64,000 nucleotides of DNA, taken from contig NC_044977.1 of the NCBI RefSeq assembly GCF_008728515.1, forward strand, positions 190,081,987-190,145,986. Direction: 5' to 3'. The notes under the pieces are model-generated. The model saw only the letters and a list, made by a program, of their open reading frames with translations, ran no database searches and was not told where the DNA came from. Below, piece by piece: positions 1 through 11,010 of the stretch. Position numbers and translations under genes: made by a program. Numbering within the stretch: position 1 is the stretch's first letter; each line of letters starts with the position of its first letter. This DNA is from Papio anubis. Taxonomy: Eukaryota > Chordata > Mammalia > Primates > Cercopithecidae.

Positions 1-194
1 GTGCCAATGAATTTCATCTCTCCATGAAGTTTGGCTTTTCTCCTTTCGGTCTTTTCTTCCAAGTTACTCAAACACGTATCTTTCAAGATACTGTACTTCT
101 AAATAAAGGTAGAATTAATAGTGCTGGTATTTGTCTCTGAATTGTCTTGCTAAGGAACTGAATACTGGTGTGGCTTAAAGCACAGCCTTGTAAA
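1..194. other. Unique non-coding sequence
   Basis: AT-rich sequence with no recognisable repeat or convincing open frame. Its right edge abuts the 7SL-derived sequence, and part of 165-194 may be a degenerate continuation of it. Confidence 0.5.
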
Positions 195-398
195 GGGCAT
201 CTGCATTAAGTTCAGCATCAATATAGTGAACTTCTGGGAGAGGGGGACCACCAGGTTGCCCTAGGAGAGGTGAATCTGCCTAGACTGGAAATGGAGCAGA
301 TCAAAACACTCACGCTGATCAGTAGCGAGACTGTTCCTGTGAACAGCCACTGCACTCCAACCTGGGCAACATAGCAAGACTCCATCCCTTAAAAAAAA
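195..398 (+). pseudogene. 7SL RNA (SRP RNA) pseudogene, 5'-truncated
   Basis: Functional 7SL RNA (about 300 nt) scaffolds the signal recognition particle. This segment matches the S domain and 3' end of 7SL in order: a TTCAGCATCAATATAGTGA block, then GGGGGACCACCAGGTTGCC, a GGAAATGGAGCAG block, CTGATCAGTAG, and the Alu-like 3' end CCACTGCACTCCAACCTGGG ending in an A-rich tail at 391-398. The S-domain blocks are absent from Alu, which is what separates this copy from an Alu fragment. Roughly the first 100 nt of 7SL, including the 5' Alu domain and the internal pol III promoter, are missing, and many bases are changed, so it is a dead retrocopy. No target-site duplication was found. An L1M fragment follows directly. 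Confidence 0.9.
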
Positions 399-1431
399 TT
401 AAGACCTTCTCTTCAAAAGACACTGCCTTGAGAATAAAAAACTTCAGAGAAAAAGAAAATAAATGGAGAAAATATTTGCAAATCACAAATCTGATAAGGG
501 AATTGTATCCAGATTATATGAAGAATTTTCAAACTCAATAATAAAAAAAGCAAACCAATTAAAAAATGGACAACACATTTCAATAGACCCTTCATCCCTA
601 AATAATATGATGGTACATAAGCACAGGAAAGGTGTATACCATGGGTCATTTTGGAAACTGCAATTGAAATCACGAGATACGAACCCAGCACACACACACC
701 AGACTGTTTAAAACTGAAAAGACTAACAATGCCAAGCATCGGCAAAAATGTGAAGTAACTAGAACTCTCACACACTGCCGGTCGGAATATAAAATGGTAC
801 AAACTATTGCAAAAAATGATTTCTGAAGAAGTTAAACATATGCCTAACATATGATCCAGCCACTTCATTCACAGGTACTTACCCAAGAGAACTGAAAGCA
901 TATGTCGATACAAAAGACCTGTACATAAAATATTCAAGGCAGCTTTATTTGTAACAGTCAAAAACTGGAAACGGTACAAATGCCTATGAATAAGTGAATG
1001 GATGAACAAAGGGTGATAGGTCCATCCGATGGGTTACTATTTAGGAATACAATGAAATAAACTATTGACACATGCAACAACATGAATGGATCTCAAGATG
1101 ATTATGCTGAGTAAAAAAAGCCAGAAAAAGAAGAATATGTCCTCTATGATTCCGTTCATTTACAATTCTCCAAAATGCAGACTAATCTACAATGACATAA
1201 GCCAAATTACTTGTTGCCTAGAGACTGGGGGAGGGAAGATAGGGTGCCAGAGTGGCAGAAAGGATCCTAAAGGGATGTGAGGAAACTTTTGAGGGAAGGG
1301 ATACATCTACTATTTGATCGTGGTGATGGTTTTACAGTTGTACACATATGCCAAACTTACCACTTGCACACTTTTTGTGCAGTTTATTTCATGCCAATCA
1401 CACCTCAACAAAATTTAATGTTAAAAAATAG
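399..1431 (+). mobile_element. L1M-type LINE-1, 3' end fragment
   Basis: Runs through the degenerate C-terminal ORF2 region (blocks such as GGAGAAAATATTTGCAAATC) into the old-L1 3' UTR, which ends with a TACACATATG...CAATCACACCTCAACAAAA pattern. Stops and frameshifts break every frame. The 82-residue frame at 463-711 is a remnant of ORF2. Orientation is given by the 3' UTR at the right end. Confidence 0.85.
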
Positions 1432-2939
1432 ATGTAGTATGTCATCTAGGAGCTCAGAGTCGTGGTCTCGCTGAAGAGACGCTACTCATAGAGAAGGGTT
1501 TTTGTCTGCATGTTTGTTTTGTTTTAACATCATCTAGCCCAGCATTGCCCACAATCATCACTCAGCATCCGGCCCGACTAACTCACAAGGCACTGCTATC
1601 CCTACAAAGTGTCCACACCTGCTATTTGATCATCTGGGTGAGAGGAGGGAGTCAGTATCTATCTAAGTCGGATTTCCTGAGGCTTGTATCAATTGCTTCT
1701 GAACTGCAAGTGGCCCCATGGGGTAGAATTGAAAGACTGGTCCACAGGACCTTCGAGCTAGAAGGGCCCTAGGGGTCTTCTGGTTCCCACCTCCATCCAG
1801 TGCAGCATTTAATCCACTGTGCCTTGGAGTAATCACCATCTAGTCTCTGACAACGTCTCCTGGGAAACTCCTAGTGTTCACCAAAAGTCAAGAAACTAGC
1901 TGCATTCCAATGGGAAGAAGCCAGGGTAGGACAAGAGGAAGTAAGAGAGCTGTCCCTGAAACCCACCAGGATCTTTATCCCTCCTTTCGATGTGGTTCCT
2001 TAGGAATCTCACAGTGGGAAGAAATCAATATATTTCAATAGACCAGTGCATTTCCTTTGACCTGTGATGAAGGAGGGTTGGGGAGAAGGGGAAATGAAAG
2101 GATTTGATGAATGAGACACATTTGCCAACAGATTCTTTTTTTGGGGGGGAAAAAAAAGCATTTCTGGCTGGCTGGGCTAATTCAGTTTGGTTGGAGTGGT
2201 GTATATGTTAGCTCTGACATACTTTGGGCACATCTTTTAATGTTTCATTGCCTTTGCTTTCCTAATTGTGTGCATTTAGGACCAAGAGCCTGGGTTTCTT
2301 CCTTCTGATTAGTAACAAGACTCCTCACAACTTTGGGGGTCTAGGAAAAAAAAAAAAAAAAGCCCTGCATCGCCAGACAAAACAAGACTGTACCCTTTCT
2401 GCTGCTCCGTCACACCTTCTCAAGCTTGGTGATTTCAGCTACTTCTCCGAATGTAATAATCTTATAAACTCTGTACATTCAATCTGCTCCCAGGCAGGAG
2501 CTTAAACTCTCCCCCATTCAAAGTTTATCAGACAGATCTACAGAGGCTTTTCCGGGAGGATGTTTACAAAGGATTGTTAGTGTTGCCAAGAAAAGAGAGA
2601 AGGGGGATGATAGGATTTCTGTAGGGCAGTTTCAGAGGCAGTGAGATTTTAACATAAAGAGGACCTTTCTTTACCTTCTAACACGTCCAAAGGCAGAAGG
2701 CAACAGGGGCCAACAGCGTCCTGGTGGGCGGGGTCCCTCCTAATCACTGGAGCCAACAGAGTTTGCCTATTAGGTTAGAATCTTGCTCTCACTTACTGCA
2801 GCTGGAACCATCCCAGAGATTAGAGCCTGTAGCTCCACACTGCCCCACTCCTCTGCTTCCTGTAGAATCACTTTCTTTCATAGGGAAGGGAAGGAACCTC
2901 TTAAAAGGTGATGTCTTGTTGCAATAACCATGTAAGAAA
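1432..2939. other. Unique non-coding sequence with one A-run
   Basis: No recognisable repeat family apart from a run of 16 A at 2346-2361. Open frames of up to 79 codons have no recognisable domain and no supporting splice or start context. Confidence 0.5.
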
Positions 2940-3700
2940 AAAATGTATTTTCTCCGGGGAGGGGGAAATTCTAGACCATGCTAATCACCACATCTAATAA
3001 ATCATGTGACAAAAGCACAGGGCATTTTGAATATAAGTTCAGTAATATCGGAATGATTTTGAAGTTGTGTATCTGTTAAGGTATTTGCAACTCTGAAAGT
3101 CCTAATTGTAATCAATTTAAATGCATTTGGTATTTGGTTTATTAAGCTTGGATTCATTACGTGAGACATTTCCCCCCGGATTCAAACATACATCAATACA
3201 GAGCTAGCTCTGGAGAACAACTTAACAAATCACTTTAGAAGCTTTTTCTTTTTTAAACATCCTAGAAAAATACTGCTGCAGCCAGCCTTGGGAAACACTT
3301 TTTTTTCTCTCTGATAAGGATGACATCATTTTATCCTAGTAAAAGATGAGTTTTCATCATAATAATTAAGCAGGAGAGAAATGATTCCCAGTGAACTGCA
3401 TGACAAGTTGTGTAACTGTAGTTAATTTTAATGAACAAGCTCCATTTTTGAATTGTTAATCTCTATTTCTTTCCTTTTAGTCAAGACTAAAACTAAATGA
3501 ATTTCAACAATGAGTTTCCCCCTCCCCTTTCAATGAGCTCTTACATTTCAAGTACCTTATGGAGGAGAAAATGAATTTATCTCATTTTTTTGAAGCTAAA
3601 GTCTTCAATTGTAAGAAGAAAGACTTCTTATTCATGGCAGCGTCTCTGTGTGATGTAAAAGAAAATCTAAAAGAGACCTTCTAAAGAGAGTCCATTGCAA
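2940..3700. promoter_or_regulatory. Candidate conserved non-coding element (unproven)
   Basis: Repeat-free AT-rich stretch dense in homeodomain-type TAAT/ATTA cores, for example around 3100-3165 with CAATTTAAATGCATTTGG, and without long open frames. Long repeat-free AT-rich DNA of this kind is often conserved in mammals, but conservation cannot be read from one sequence, so this is a pointer only. Confidence 0.25.
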
Positions 3701-3960
3701 AGTGAGTGGGAGGTAGGGCTGTGTGTTGGGAGGAAGGGGAAGAGGTTGACGTTCAGCCGGAAATTTCTACAGGAGTTCAATACATAGGGAAGCCATATTA
3801 GGCACAAGCTCTAACCTTCGAGTTATGTAACATATGAGCATGAAGATATCTTGGGCACCAAGGTTTTATATTTGACAGCACTGTTTTCAGCAGAACAAAC
3901 GCGCACCTTTTTTTTGTTTCAATGAACGATTTTTAGAGCAGTTTTAGTCTCACAGTATCG

Positions 3961-3980
3961 TGTGTGTGTGTGTGTATGTG
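3961..3980 (+). repeat. (TG)n microsatellite, short
   Basis: About eight TG dinucleotides interrupted by TATG. Confidence 0.9.
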
Positions 3981-4207
3981 TTTTAAAGAAGAAACACCAT
4001 GTGTCTCAACATTTTGGCAAGAAAGAGCTTCCGGAACAAAGAGCAGCAGTAAGATTATTGAATATTAAGCCAAATCCGGGAGCAGGCTCCATTGACCCAG
4101 GCTATTTCCACCCACCACTGGGTGGTAGTATGACTGAAACCCTCATTCCCAGGTAAATCCTCAAATCTCCCCCATTCTCTGCAGGTCACTGATGTCCCTG
4201 TCTGGGG

Positions 4208-4250
4208 AGCGTGTGTGTGTTTGTGTGTGTGAGTGTGTGTGTGTGTGTCT
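4208..4250 (+). repeat. (TG)n microsatellite, interrupted
   Basis: About 20 TG-type dinucleotides interrupted by TT and AG steps. Likely length-polymorphic. Confidence 0.9.
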
Positions 4251-4689
4251 TTTGAATCACTAGAATGCTGTCACGATTGAATGTGAGCTGCAGCCATCAT
4301 GACAGAGGGTATTGTTCTGACCTTTTCAATCAACAGTTTTCAATCTAGGGCACACAGAGGTGGCTTAGAAGGAGGTCACCACGGGGCATGCGGCCTGAAC
4401 TATGGTCCTAGGCTTGAGTTTTCGGACACCACAGGATATGCATAATCAGCCAAAGGGAATGAAATGAAAGTTTTCCCTTTAAACTTCAATCATGCACATG
4501 CGTCCACTCCACAGCCCCACTGAAAAGGAAAAACTTGGGGTCGCCTGGTGTAGAGGGTCCCGACCTTCACTGCCTAGAACCCTTCTGGGCTACACGTTAA
4601 AAGGTCTTTGCCCACCAATGGGTTACTTTAAGTAATCGTTCCATTTCTCATTTTCATTAATTAACTATTCACAGCTGCAGCTACCTTCT

Positions 4690-4870
4690 ATCGAAGGCTC
4701 ACCGTACACCTACCCCAACGGCACCCTGAGGTTCAGACTCTTGTCCTTATTTTACAGGTGAAAGCATTGAAGTTCACAGAGATCAAGTAGCTCCATCAAA
4801 GTCACTCTGCCAGGAAGCAGATGAGCACAGGCTTGACCCCAGATGTGTCTGCTGTCAAAACCCAGGCAAT
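4690..4870 (-). mobile_element. MIR SINE
   Basis: Reads as the reverse of the MIR core: TTATTTTACAGGTGAAAGCA, then TTCACAGAGATCAAGTAGCT, with weak matches on both sides. Highly diverged, as expected for this mammal-wide tRNA-derived SINE. Confidence 0.65.
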
Positions 4871-6115
4871 GAATCACACTTCTATTTGGCCAGGCAGACC
4901 TTCTTGTGTGCATGAGGTAGTCCCCAGGGTTACCACACAGCCAAAAGCAAAGAAAGGAGGCATCTGCATCAGACTGCACCCCCCATATCCAGGCAAATGG
5001 AGGATTGCCATGAAGCCCTTTGAAATACTGAAAATTGCTCACAGACCCATTCTCTTTCTGTGGGTTCAGAGATAGATAATTGCTTGCCATATCCCAGTCT
5101 CTCACTTATGAAACAAGGACACAGAGAACAGGGCTCCCAGCCCTCCTCCACTCTTAGAGACTCCTGGGAAAGGAGAACTCATAGCTGGGCTTAGGGAAGA
5201 CATTGCTCTATACTTTCTTTACTTTTCTCCAACGCGAAATTACTTTCCCTGGAATTCTATTCCTCACTGCCTGAGAAGTAAAGGCTTCAGTCTCAACTAG
5301 CAAATATCAGAGAATTATGTTTTTTTAAAAATGTCTTCGGTTGAATGATGTTACCAGTATGTGACCCGATGTCTCCAAGATTTTGGAGATCCCACATGCT
5401 GACTGCTTCTGGCCACTCTAAAACAATCTGGGAACAAAATCTACCAGCCAAGCAATACAAAGAGCAAGCTGGGCCATCCATCATCAGCAGACACCCTGAC
5501 ACGTGCTCCCTCACACTGCAGAGGTTGGGGTGGGCTGGAAGAGGTGGGGGCGTTTCAATAGATCTTCCTGGGACTGAAAACATAAATTCGTACCCAGTTA
5601 GCTTTGAGATAAGTCCATTTTGAAAATAACATTTGAGGAGCACCGTGAATCCAGCTTCTCTCTCGGCTGAAAGGGCCCAGGAGCTCAAATTTCTGTTGAC
5701 TGTGAATTGCTGGGGGCTGGCCGGAGCCTGTTTGTCTCTGTGCCCCCACAGTGCCTAATGTACAACTTGGCAGACCGCAGTATTAAGGAAATACTGGCTT
5801 TATTACTAAAAATAAAGCCCAGAACCCCCAGGTTGGCAAGGCGGAGGGATGGGGGTTTGGGGAGGACACTGGGAGAACCTCCTTTTTATACGTAGGATCC
5901 CCTTCTCCTGGGAGTCTTCTGAAGCCCACCACTCCCACCTCCATGGTGGTCTCAGGGAACGGTGATACTTCCTCTCATGGGCTGGCTCCAGTGACCTTCC
6001 AGGTGTGGTCTGGAGCCTGCTGAGGGGAGGCAAGGACATTAAAAAAAAAAAAGATTCCAGCAAGGAAATCAGAAACCACAGAGGGAGGCGACTGACAGAC
6101 CCAGTGAATGTTGAC
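4871..6115. other. Unique non-coding sequence
   Basis: No repeat recognised with confidence. A weak MIR-like tail may lie near 5085-5130, and there is an A-run at 6041-6052. Overlapping open frames of up to 131 codons on both strands (5293-5688, 4752-5105) show no family features. Confidence 0.45.
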
Positions 6116-6231
6116 AAGCTGGCTTTAAAATGGAGCTTACGTGTCATCCGCTCTGGGGCACCATGAACCTTGAGAAGCTGCTTTAAAACGGGCTTACATA
6201 TGATCCGCTGTGGGCCACCATGGACCCTTTC
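6116..6231. repeat. Imperfect 58-59 bp tandem duplication
   Basis: Copy 1 (6116-6174) and copy 2 (6175-6231) both run AAGCTG...CTTTAAAA...GCTTAC...ATCCGCT...CACCATG. They differ by scattered substitutions and two or three short indels. No transposon family recognised. Confidence 0.85.
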
Positions 6232-6999
6232 CCTGCCTCTTTGTGGAAGAGGACATATCTCAGCCGTATCTCCCAGCAGGGCTGCCTTAGACCCCTACAG
6301 TGCTTCATGTACCCTGGCCAAAGACACCCCTCACAAATAATTCAGAAATTCTACAAACATGACAGTAAAGCCTATATTTTTATAATATAGTTAGAAATTT
6401 TTTTGAAAAGGAAACAAGAAATAATATGCATGCTATTTGAATTCTATTACACTATTAAGACATCAGAAACCAATAACCTAGAAATCTATAACTCATTTTA
6501 GGGCTGACCTCAGAGTAAAAAGTTTATTGTCTCCATATACTTGAGAAGTGCCCTGGACTGCAATGCTACCCTCAGATAACTTTCTATTTGCAACCTGGAA
6601 AGGAAGCAACAAAACAAATGCAGATGTTTATCAGATGCAGAGGCTGATAAGATAGCAAATATCTCCCAGTTCTACAATTTCAAAATGTCATTAGTCAAAA
6701 CAAACAACCTCCTGTTGAAACGTTAATAAATGTTATAAATTTGAACATACAAAATAAAGTGATGCCAGCTAAATATCACTTTTATTTGCTTTATACATAC
6801 TGAGTTCCACGTTAAACTTCATTTTTCCAAAAGACTTCTGTGTCTGAAAGTTCAAAAGCCCCTCTCTAGATTATTAAAGAGAGGTTGAGCCTTTTCACCT
6901 GTTCCCCAGCACCCTGAAACCTACCTACCTAGAGATGTATCCTCATTCTTGTAGCATTGTATAGGAAAATACATTTCAATGCAGTTTGACCCAGGAGAT
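6232..6999. other. Unique AT-rich non-coding sequence
   Basis: Repeat-free AT-rich DNA with GATA cores (CTGATAAGATAG near 6641) and no convincing coding frame. Confidence 0.45.
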
Positions 7000-7345
7000 A
7001 CAGTCTTGTGCCACATAAGTGACAGTGGTCTTATAAGATTATACTGGAGCTTCCCTATACAGACCCATCTTAATCTTTTAGACTGTATTTTCACCGTACT
7101 ATTTTTGTGTTTAAATATGTTTAGATACACAAATACCACTGTGTGACAACAGCCTATAGTACTCAATACAGTAACATACTATACAGACTTGTAACCTAGG
7201 AGCAATAGGCTAGATCACAGTCTACAAGTATGGTAAGCTGTGCCATCTAGGTTTGTGTAAGTACACTCTGTGACGTTCACACAATGGAATTGCCTAAGCA
7301 CATATTTCACAGAACGTGTCCCTGTTGTGAAGCATTGAATGAGTG
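7000..7345 (+). mobile_element. Tigger-like (TcMar/pogo) DNA transposon, non-autonomous
   Basis: Carries the family's characteristic blocks in order: CAGTCTTGTGCCACATAA at the left end, GTTTAGATACACAAATA, CCTAGGAGCAATAGGCTA, CATCTAGGTTTGTGTAAGTA, and a decayed inverted terminal repeat near GAACGTGTCCCTGTTGTG. No transposase frame is present. It resembles the Tigger4-type group, but the subfamily is a guess. Confidence 0.75.
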
Positions 7346-7657
7346 TATTTGAGCTGGGGCTCTTGTTGAGTAGGAAGGGGAAAAGGGAGATGGAGGCTAA
7401 TATGACGAATATCTCAATTCATGCTCACGAAGCCCTTTGTTGACTCCCCACTTCTCTCCCTTATGATAATCTTCTTGGGTTTGAAGAACCATTGTCCACC
7501 TTCTAAAGCCATAGAGTGTTATGAGTGGAGTCAAATACATACCTACAAACACTGAGGGAGGACAGTCTTCAGAAATGCTTTGAAGAATCATCTTCTTATG
7601 CACAGCAGCCCTAGTGACTGCTCGGATTACTGGACAGCATGCCTGCATATCGGGGCC
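7346..7657. other. Unique non-coding sequence
   Basis: No repeat recognised. The 120-codon minus-strand frame at 7397-7759 runs partly into the neighbouring MaLR LTR and is judged spurious. Confidence 0.45.
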
Positions 7658-7850
7658 TAAGTCTGTTTGTGCTGCTATAACAAAACACCCCAGAGCAGGT
7701 GACGTGTAAGTAACAAACTGATTTCTCACAGTTCTCGAGGCCAGGAAGTCCAAGATCAAGGCACCATCAGATTCAATGTCTGAGAAGGGCCTGCTTTCTG
7801 GTTCACAGATGGTACCTTCTCACTGTGTCTTCCACATCCATCAGAAAAAT
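7658..7850 (-). mobile_element. MLT1-type MaLR LTR, 3' part
   Basis: Reverse of the MLT1 3' region: GTCTGTTTGTGCTGCTATAA, TCTCACAGTTCTCGAGGCC, AGTCCAAGATCAAGGC and CCTTCTCACTGTGTCTTCC. The match fades after about 7850, short of the ERV1 LTR insertion. Confidence 0.8.
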
Positions 7851-7916
7851 TCCCAAGAAATAGTGGAATTTTTCTATTTCGGCCAAAGGGCCGTTCTGAA
7901 CAACCTGTACTAACCC

Positions 7917-8651
7917 TGTCAGCAGTGGCAAATCCAACGGGTCTGCAGCAAACTTGATTCTCACCTCCTCAGAGGAAAGAATTCATCCAAGGGGCACAAG
8001 GGAGAGGGAGAGACCGAGACAAGTTTTAGACCAGGAATGAAAATTTATTAAAAAGTTTTAGAGCAGGAATGAAAATTTATTAAAAGTTTCAGAGCAGGAA
8101 TGAAAGGAAGCAGAGTACACCTGGAAGAGAGTCACGTGAGTGACTTGAAAGACCCAAGCACAGTGTTTGGCCCTTGACTTGGGGTTTTATACATTGGCAT
8201 GGTGCCGGGAGCTACATCTCTTCTCCCCTGATTCTTCCCTTGGAGTGGGCTGTCCACATGTGCAGTGTCTGCCAGCACTTGGCAGGGGTGGCATGTGCAG
8301 TGGGTTTATTGAAGTTGTGTGTGTGCTCACTTGAGGTGTTTTTCTCTTACCAGTCAAGCATTCCTAGAGGAAGGTCATATACCAGTTAAACTCTGCCATT
8401 GTGCCTCTTAGTGCGCAAGCGTGGGTCCACTCGCCCACCTCCGGAGATCTTAGCCGGAAGCTGCTGATCTTCAGCCTCAGGTATTTTCTCTCTGTTGGGA
8501 GACTGCCTTCCCTGGTGCTGGCTGTGAACAATTGTTATTTTTGAGAGTTTAAAAACCACCTCATCATCACCTGATGGTCACCTGACATTCCTGGGGGTGG
8601 AGGGGGGCCTCTCCTGCCCTGCTCATATCTGCTTAACTACCTACTCTAACA
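7917..8651 (-). mobile_element. Class I ERV solo LTR with 4-bp TSD
   Basis: A 735-bp element starting TGTC and ending AACA on the plus strand. It is flanked by an exact ACCC direct repeat (7913-7916 and 8652-8655), the 4-bp target duplication typical of class I ERVs. Read on the minus strand it has an enhancer/promoter-like part, a TATA-like TATAAAACC, AATAAA signals, and a 3' part rich in CTCGGTCTCTCC-type sequence. The segment around the AATAAA is tandemly duplicated (8022-8107), giving two AATAAA copies. There is no internal viral sequence, so it is a solo LTR left by recombination. Subfamily not assigned. Confidence 0.85.
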
Positions 8652-8664
8652 ACCCCACAATTAC

Positions 8665-8790
8665 ATATAAGGACACTGAGGCCCAGAGAGGGGAAGTGGC
8701 TTACCCAAGGTCACACCACGCATGACCCTTTGACATTGCACTTCCTATTCCTCCCACAATGCCCTCACATTGTCACTTGTGATGAGGATC
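8665..8790 (-). mobile_element. MIR SINE fragment
   Basis: Reverse MIR core: AAGGACACTGAGGCCCAGAG followed by AGTGGCTTACCCAAGGTCAC. Confidence 0.85.
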
Positions 8791-9294
8791 AGCTCTGAGG
8801 TGACATAGTTAACCTTCATTCTGAAAGATATTAGGAGTGATTTATATTTTTGAATGTGGCTAATGGTAGAAATAAAATGATAATGAGAAAGCAACACATA
8901 CTTTCAAAGTGACTGCTCACCAGAGCTAACATTAAGCCTGATTTGATCGTACCCATTAGAGATTTCAGCTGAACATTATGAGGATATTTCTTGGGAATTT
9001 GTCTGATGGATGTGGCAGGGTCAGCTGCTAAGGATAAAGAACCGTCACTGAAATGTCCAACTAGACAAACTTTTTTCAATTAGAGGTATGAGAGAATTTG
9101 TCATGCTACATGTAAATCAATTTATTTCTAAAATGAAGCAGCTACTTTTAAAAATTATTTTTTATAACGTAAGCTGTTTTACCTTTATTAGCCTGCTTTA
9201 TCAGTAAAAAGGTGTTTGGGGAAGGTAGATTTTATTTAATAATCATTTCACATGTTGGGTTTTATTAAAGTGAGTCACCTACATGGAGTTCTTT
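8791..9294. other. Unique AT-rich non-coding sequence
   Basis: No repeat recognised. The 82-codon minus frame at 8831-9079 is unsupported. Confidence 0.4.
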
Positions 9295-9306
9295 AAGTCT
9301 GAAAGA

Positions 9307-9604
9307 TGCCAGGTGTGGTGGCTCATGCCTGTAATCCCAGCACTTTGGGAGGCCAAGGTGGGCAGATCACCCTAGGTCAGGAGTTCGAGACCAGCCTGGC
9401 CAACATGGTGAAACCCTGTCTCTACTAAAAATACAAAAATTAGCCAGGCATGGTGCCAGGCGCCTGTAATCCTAGCTCCTCGGAAGGCTGAGGCATGAGG
9501 ATTGCTTAAAACCGGCAGGTGGAGGTTGCAGTGAGCTGCAACTGCACTCTAGCCTGGGTGACAGAGCGAGACTTCGTCTCAAAAAAAATAAAAAAAAGAA
9601 AGAA
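9307..9604 (+). mobile_element. AluS SINE
   Basis: Full dimeric Alu with an A-rich tail. The left arm reads AGTTCGAGACCAGCCTGGCC, as in AluS. Flanked by a near-identical 12-bp TSD, AAGTCTGAAAGA (9295-9306) and AAGTTTGAAAGA (9605-9616). Confidence 0.95.
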
Positions 9605-9611
9605 AAGTTTG

Positions 9612-9745
9612 AAAGACACCTCAGAGACCATCTGGTCCAACCTCTTTATTTTCCAAATGAGGTGGCTGTGATTCAGAGAGGGAAAGCGACAATTCCAAGG
9701 TCACACAGCAAGCAACATCAGAGCCAGGATTATGACAACTTCTCC
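9612..9745 (-). mobile_element. MIR-like ancient SINE
   Basis: Shows CCATCTGGTCCAACCTC, CAAATGAGG, GATTCAGAGAGGG and CCAAGGTCACACAGC, the reverse-orientation MIR-type pattern. The left edge overlaps the Alu TSD. Confidence 0.7.
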
Positions 9746-9960
9746 AGACTAGGTCAAGGCTTTGTTTGATTAATAGCCAATAGAGCTCCCTGTGCTGTAA
9801 GTTGCCGGAACAAGACTGCAGTATTGAAGATACAAAGGAATACAGTCCACTTTCTTTATGAATCCTTTTTTCTTATAAAAATAAAACATTTTCACTTACC
9901 CAATTTCAAAAAAATTTTAAATAGCTTATACTAAGACATTTGTGTACAGCCACAGTACAT
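9746..9960. other. Unique non-coding sequence
   Basis: Short repeat-free interval between a MIR and an AluJ. Nothing recognised. Confidence 0.4.
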
Positions 9961-10222
9961 TCCAGTGTTTTGGGAGGCCAAGGAAGGAGGATGGCTTGAG
10001 GTCAGGACTTCAAGACAAGCATGGGCAACATAGCAAGACCCCATCTCTACACAAAAATTTTAAGAATGAGCTGGGCATGGTGATACGTACCTGCAGTCCT
10101 AGTTACTCAGGAAGCCAACACGGGAGGATCACTTGAGCCCAAGAGGCTGATGCCGCAGTGAGCCATGACCACATCACTGCACTTCAGCCTGCACAGCAGA
10201 GCAAGACCCTGTCTCTAAAAAA
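9961..10222 (+). mobile_element. AluJ SINE, 5'-truncated
   Basis: Begins inside the left arm (CCAGTGTTTTGGGAGG) and shows the AluJ-type GGGCAACATAGCAAGACC. Highly diverged. Confidence 0.9.
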
Positions 10223-10317
10223 CAGAGAAAAGTAAAAAGACACTTGTAATCAAAACAGAAGAGACGAAGAAAGAAAGCAAGGGGAAATAAGAATGTCCAT
10301 ATGATGCGTGCACATGT

Positions 10318-10342
10318 GTACGTGTGTGGTCTGTGTGTGTGA
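10318..10342 (+). repeat. Short (TG)n-rich stretch
   Basis: Degenerate TG dinucleotides. Confidence 0.6.
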
Positions 10343-10410
10343 GGAGGTGGCCAAAGAATACATAATTTGGGTAAAATTTAAATCTCTAATAAGAATGGTC
10401 ACTGAAATTA

Positions 10411-10720
10411 ACTTTTTTGATCTTTTTTTTTTTTTTCCAAGACAGGGCAGGGATTCCGTCATCCAGGCTGGAGTGCAGTGATGCCATTTTGGCTCACTGC
10501 AGCCTCAACCTCCCGGCCTAAAGCAGTACCCTGCCTCAGCCTCCCAAGTAGCAGGGACTACAGGTGAATGCCATCATGCCCAGCTATTTTTTTTTTTTTT
10601 TTAAGATATGGAGTTTCACCATGTTGCCCAGGCTGGTCTCAAACACTTGAGCTCAAGTGACCCACCCACCATGGCGTCCCAAAGTGCTGGGATTACAGGT
10701 GTGAGTCACCGTACCCAGCC
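10411..10720 (-). mobile_element. AluJ SINE
   Basis: Complete antisense Alu with an expanded mid-element T-run and the AluJ-type left arm. A short TSD, CTGAAATT, is seen at 10402-10409 and 10720-10727. It lies about 190 bp from the plus-strand AluJ, forming an inverted pair. Confidence 0.92.
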
Positions 10721-10859
10721 TGAAATTGATTTAGATCTGAGTTTCCTGGTAATAGATTTTTCATTTGCTTATTTCCCAAAAAAAAAAAAAAGCCCTTCAA
10801 TTGAGGTTTCTAAATATTCGTTTTCTTCTCCCCTCTGATCCCATCGCATTGCCCTATAT

Positions 10860-11010
10860 ACCAGCCTGAGAAGCATGGAGCAGAATCACAGCACAGTGGA
10901 GCTGGAAGGCTCCTTAGACCCCGCCAAGTGCAGCCCTCCAGTTGACAGAGGCACACCTGGAGCCCCAGAGAGGAAAGTAGCATGCCACAGTCATAACAGA
11001 GTCCACATAA
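10860..11010 (-). mobile_element. Probable MIR-like ancient repeat
   Basis: GAGCTGGAAGGCTCCTTAGA followed by CCCAGAGAGGAAAGTAGCATG matches the layout of an old mammalian repeat in which a gagctggaagg block precedes the MIR-like core. Weak. Confidence 0.4.

Noticed and set aside
463..711. Possible small protein in the first kb
   Set aside because: It is a decayed L1 ORF2 remnant.
7397..7759. 120-codon minus-strand frame
   Set aside because: Half of it is an MLT1 LTR and the rest shows no domain.
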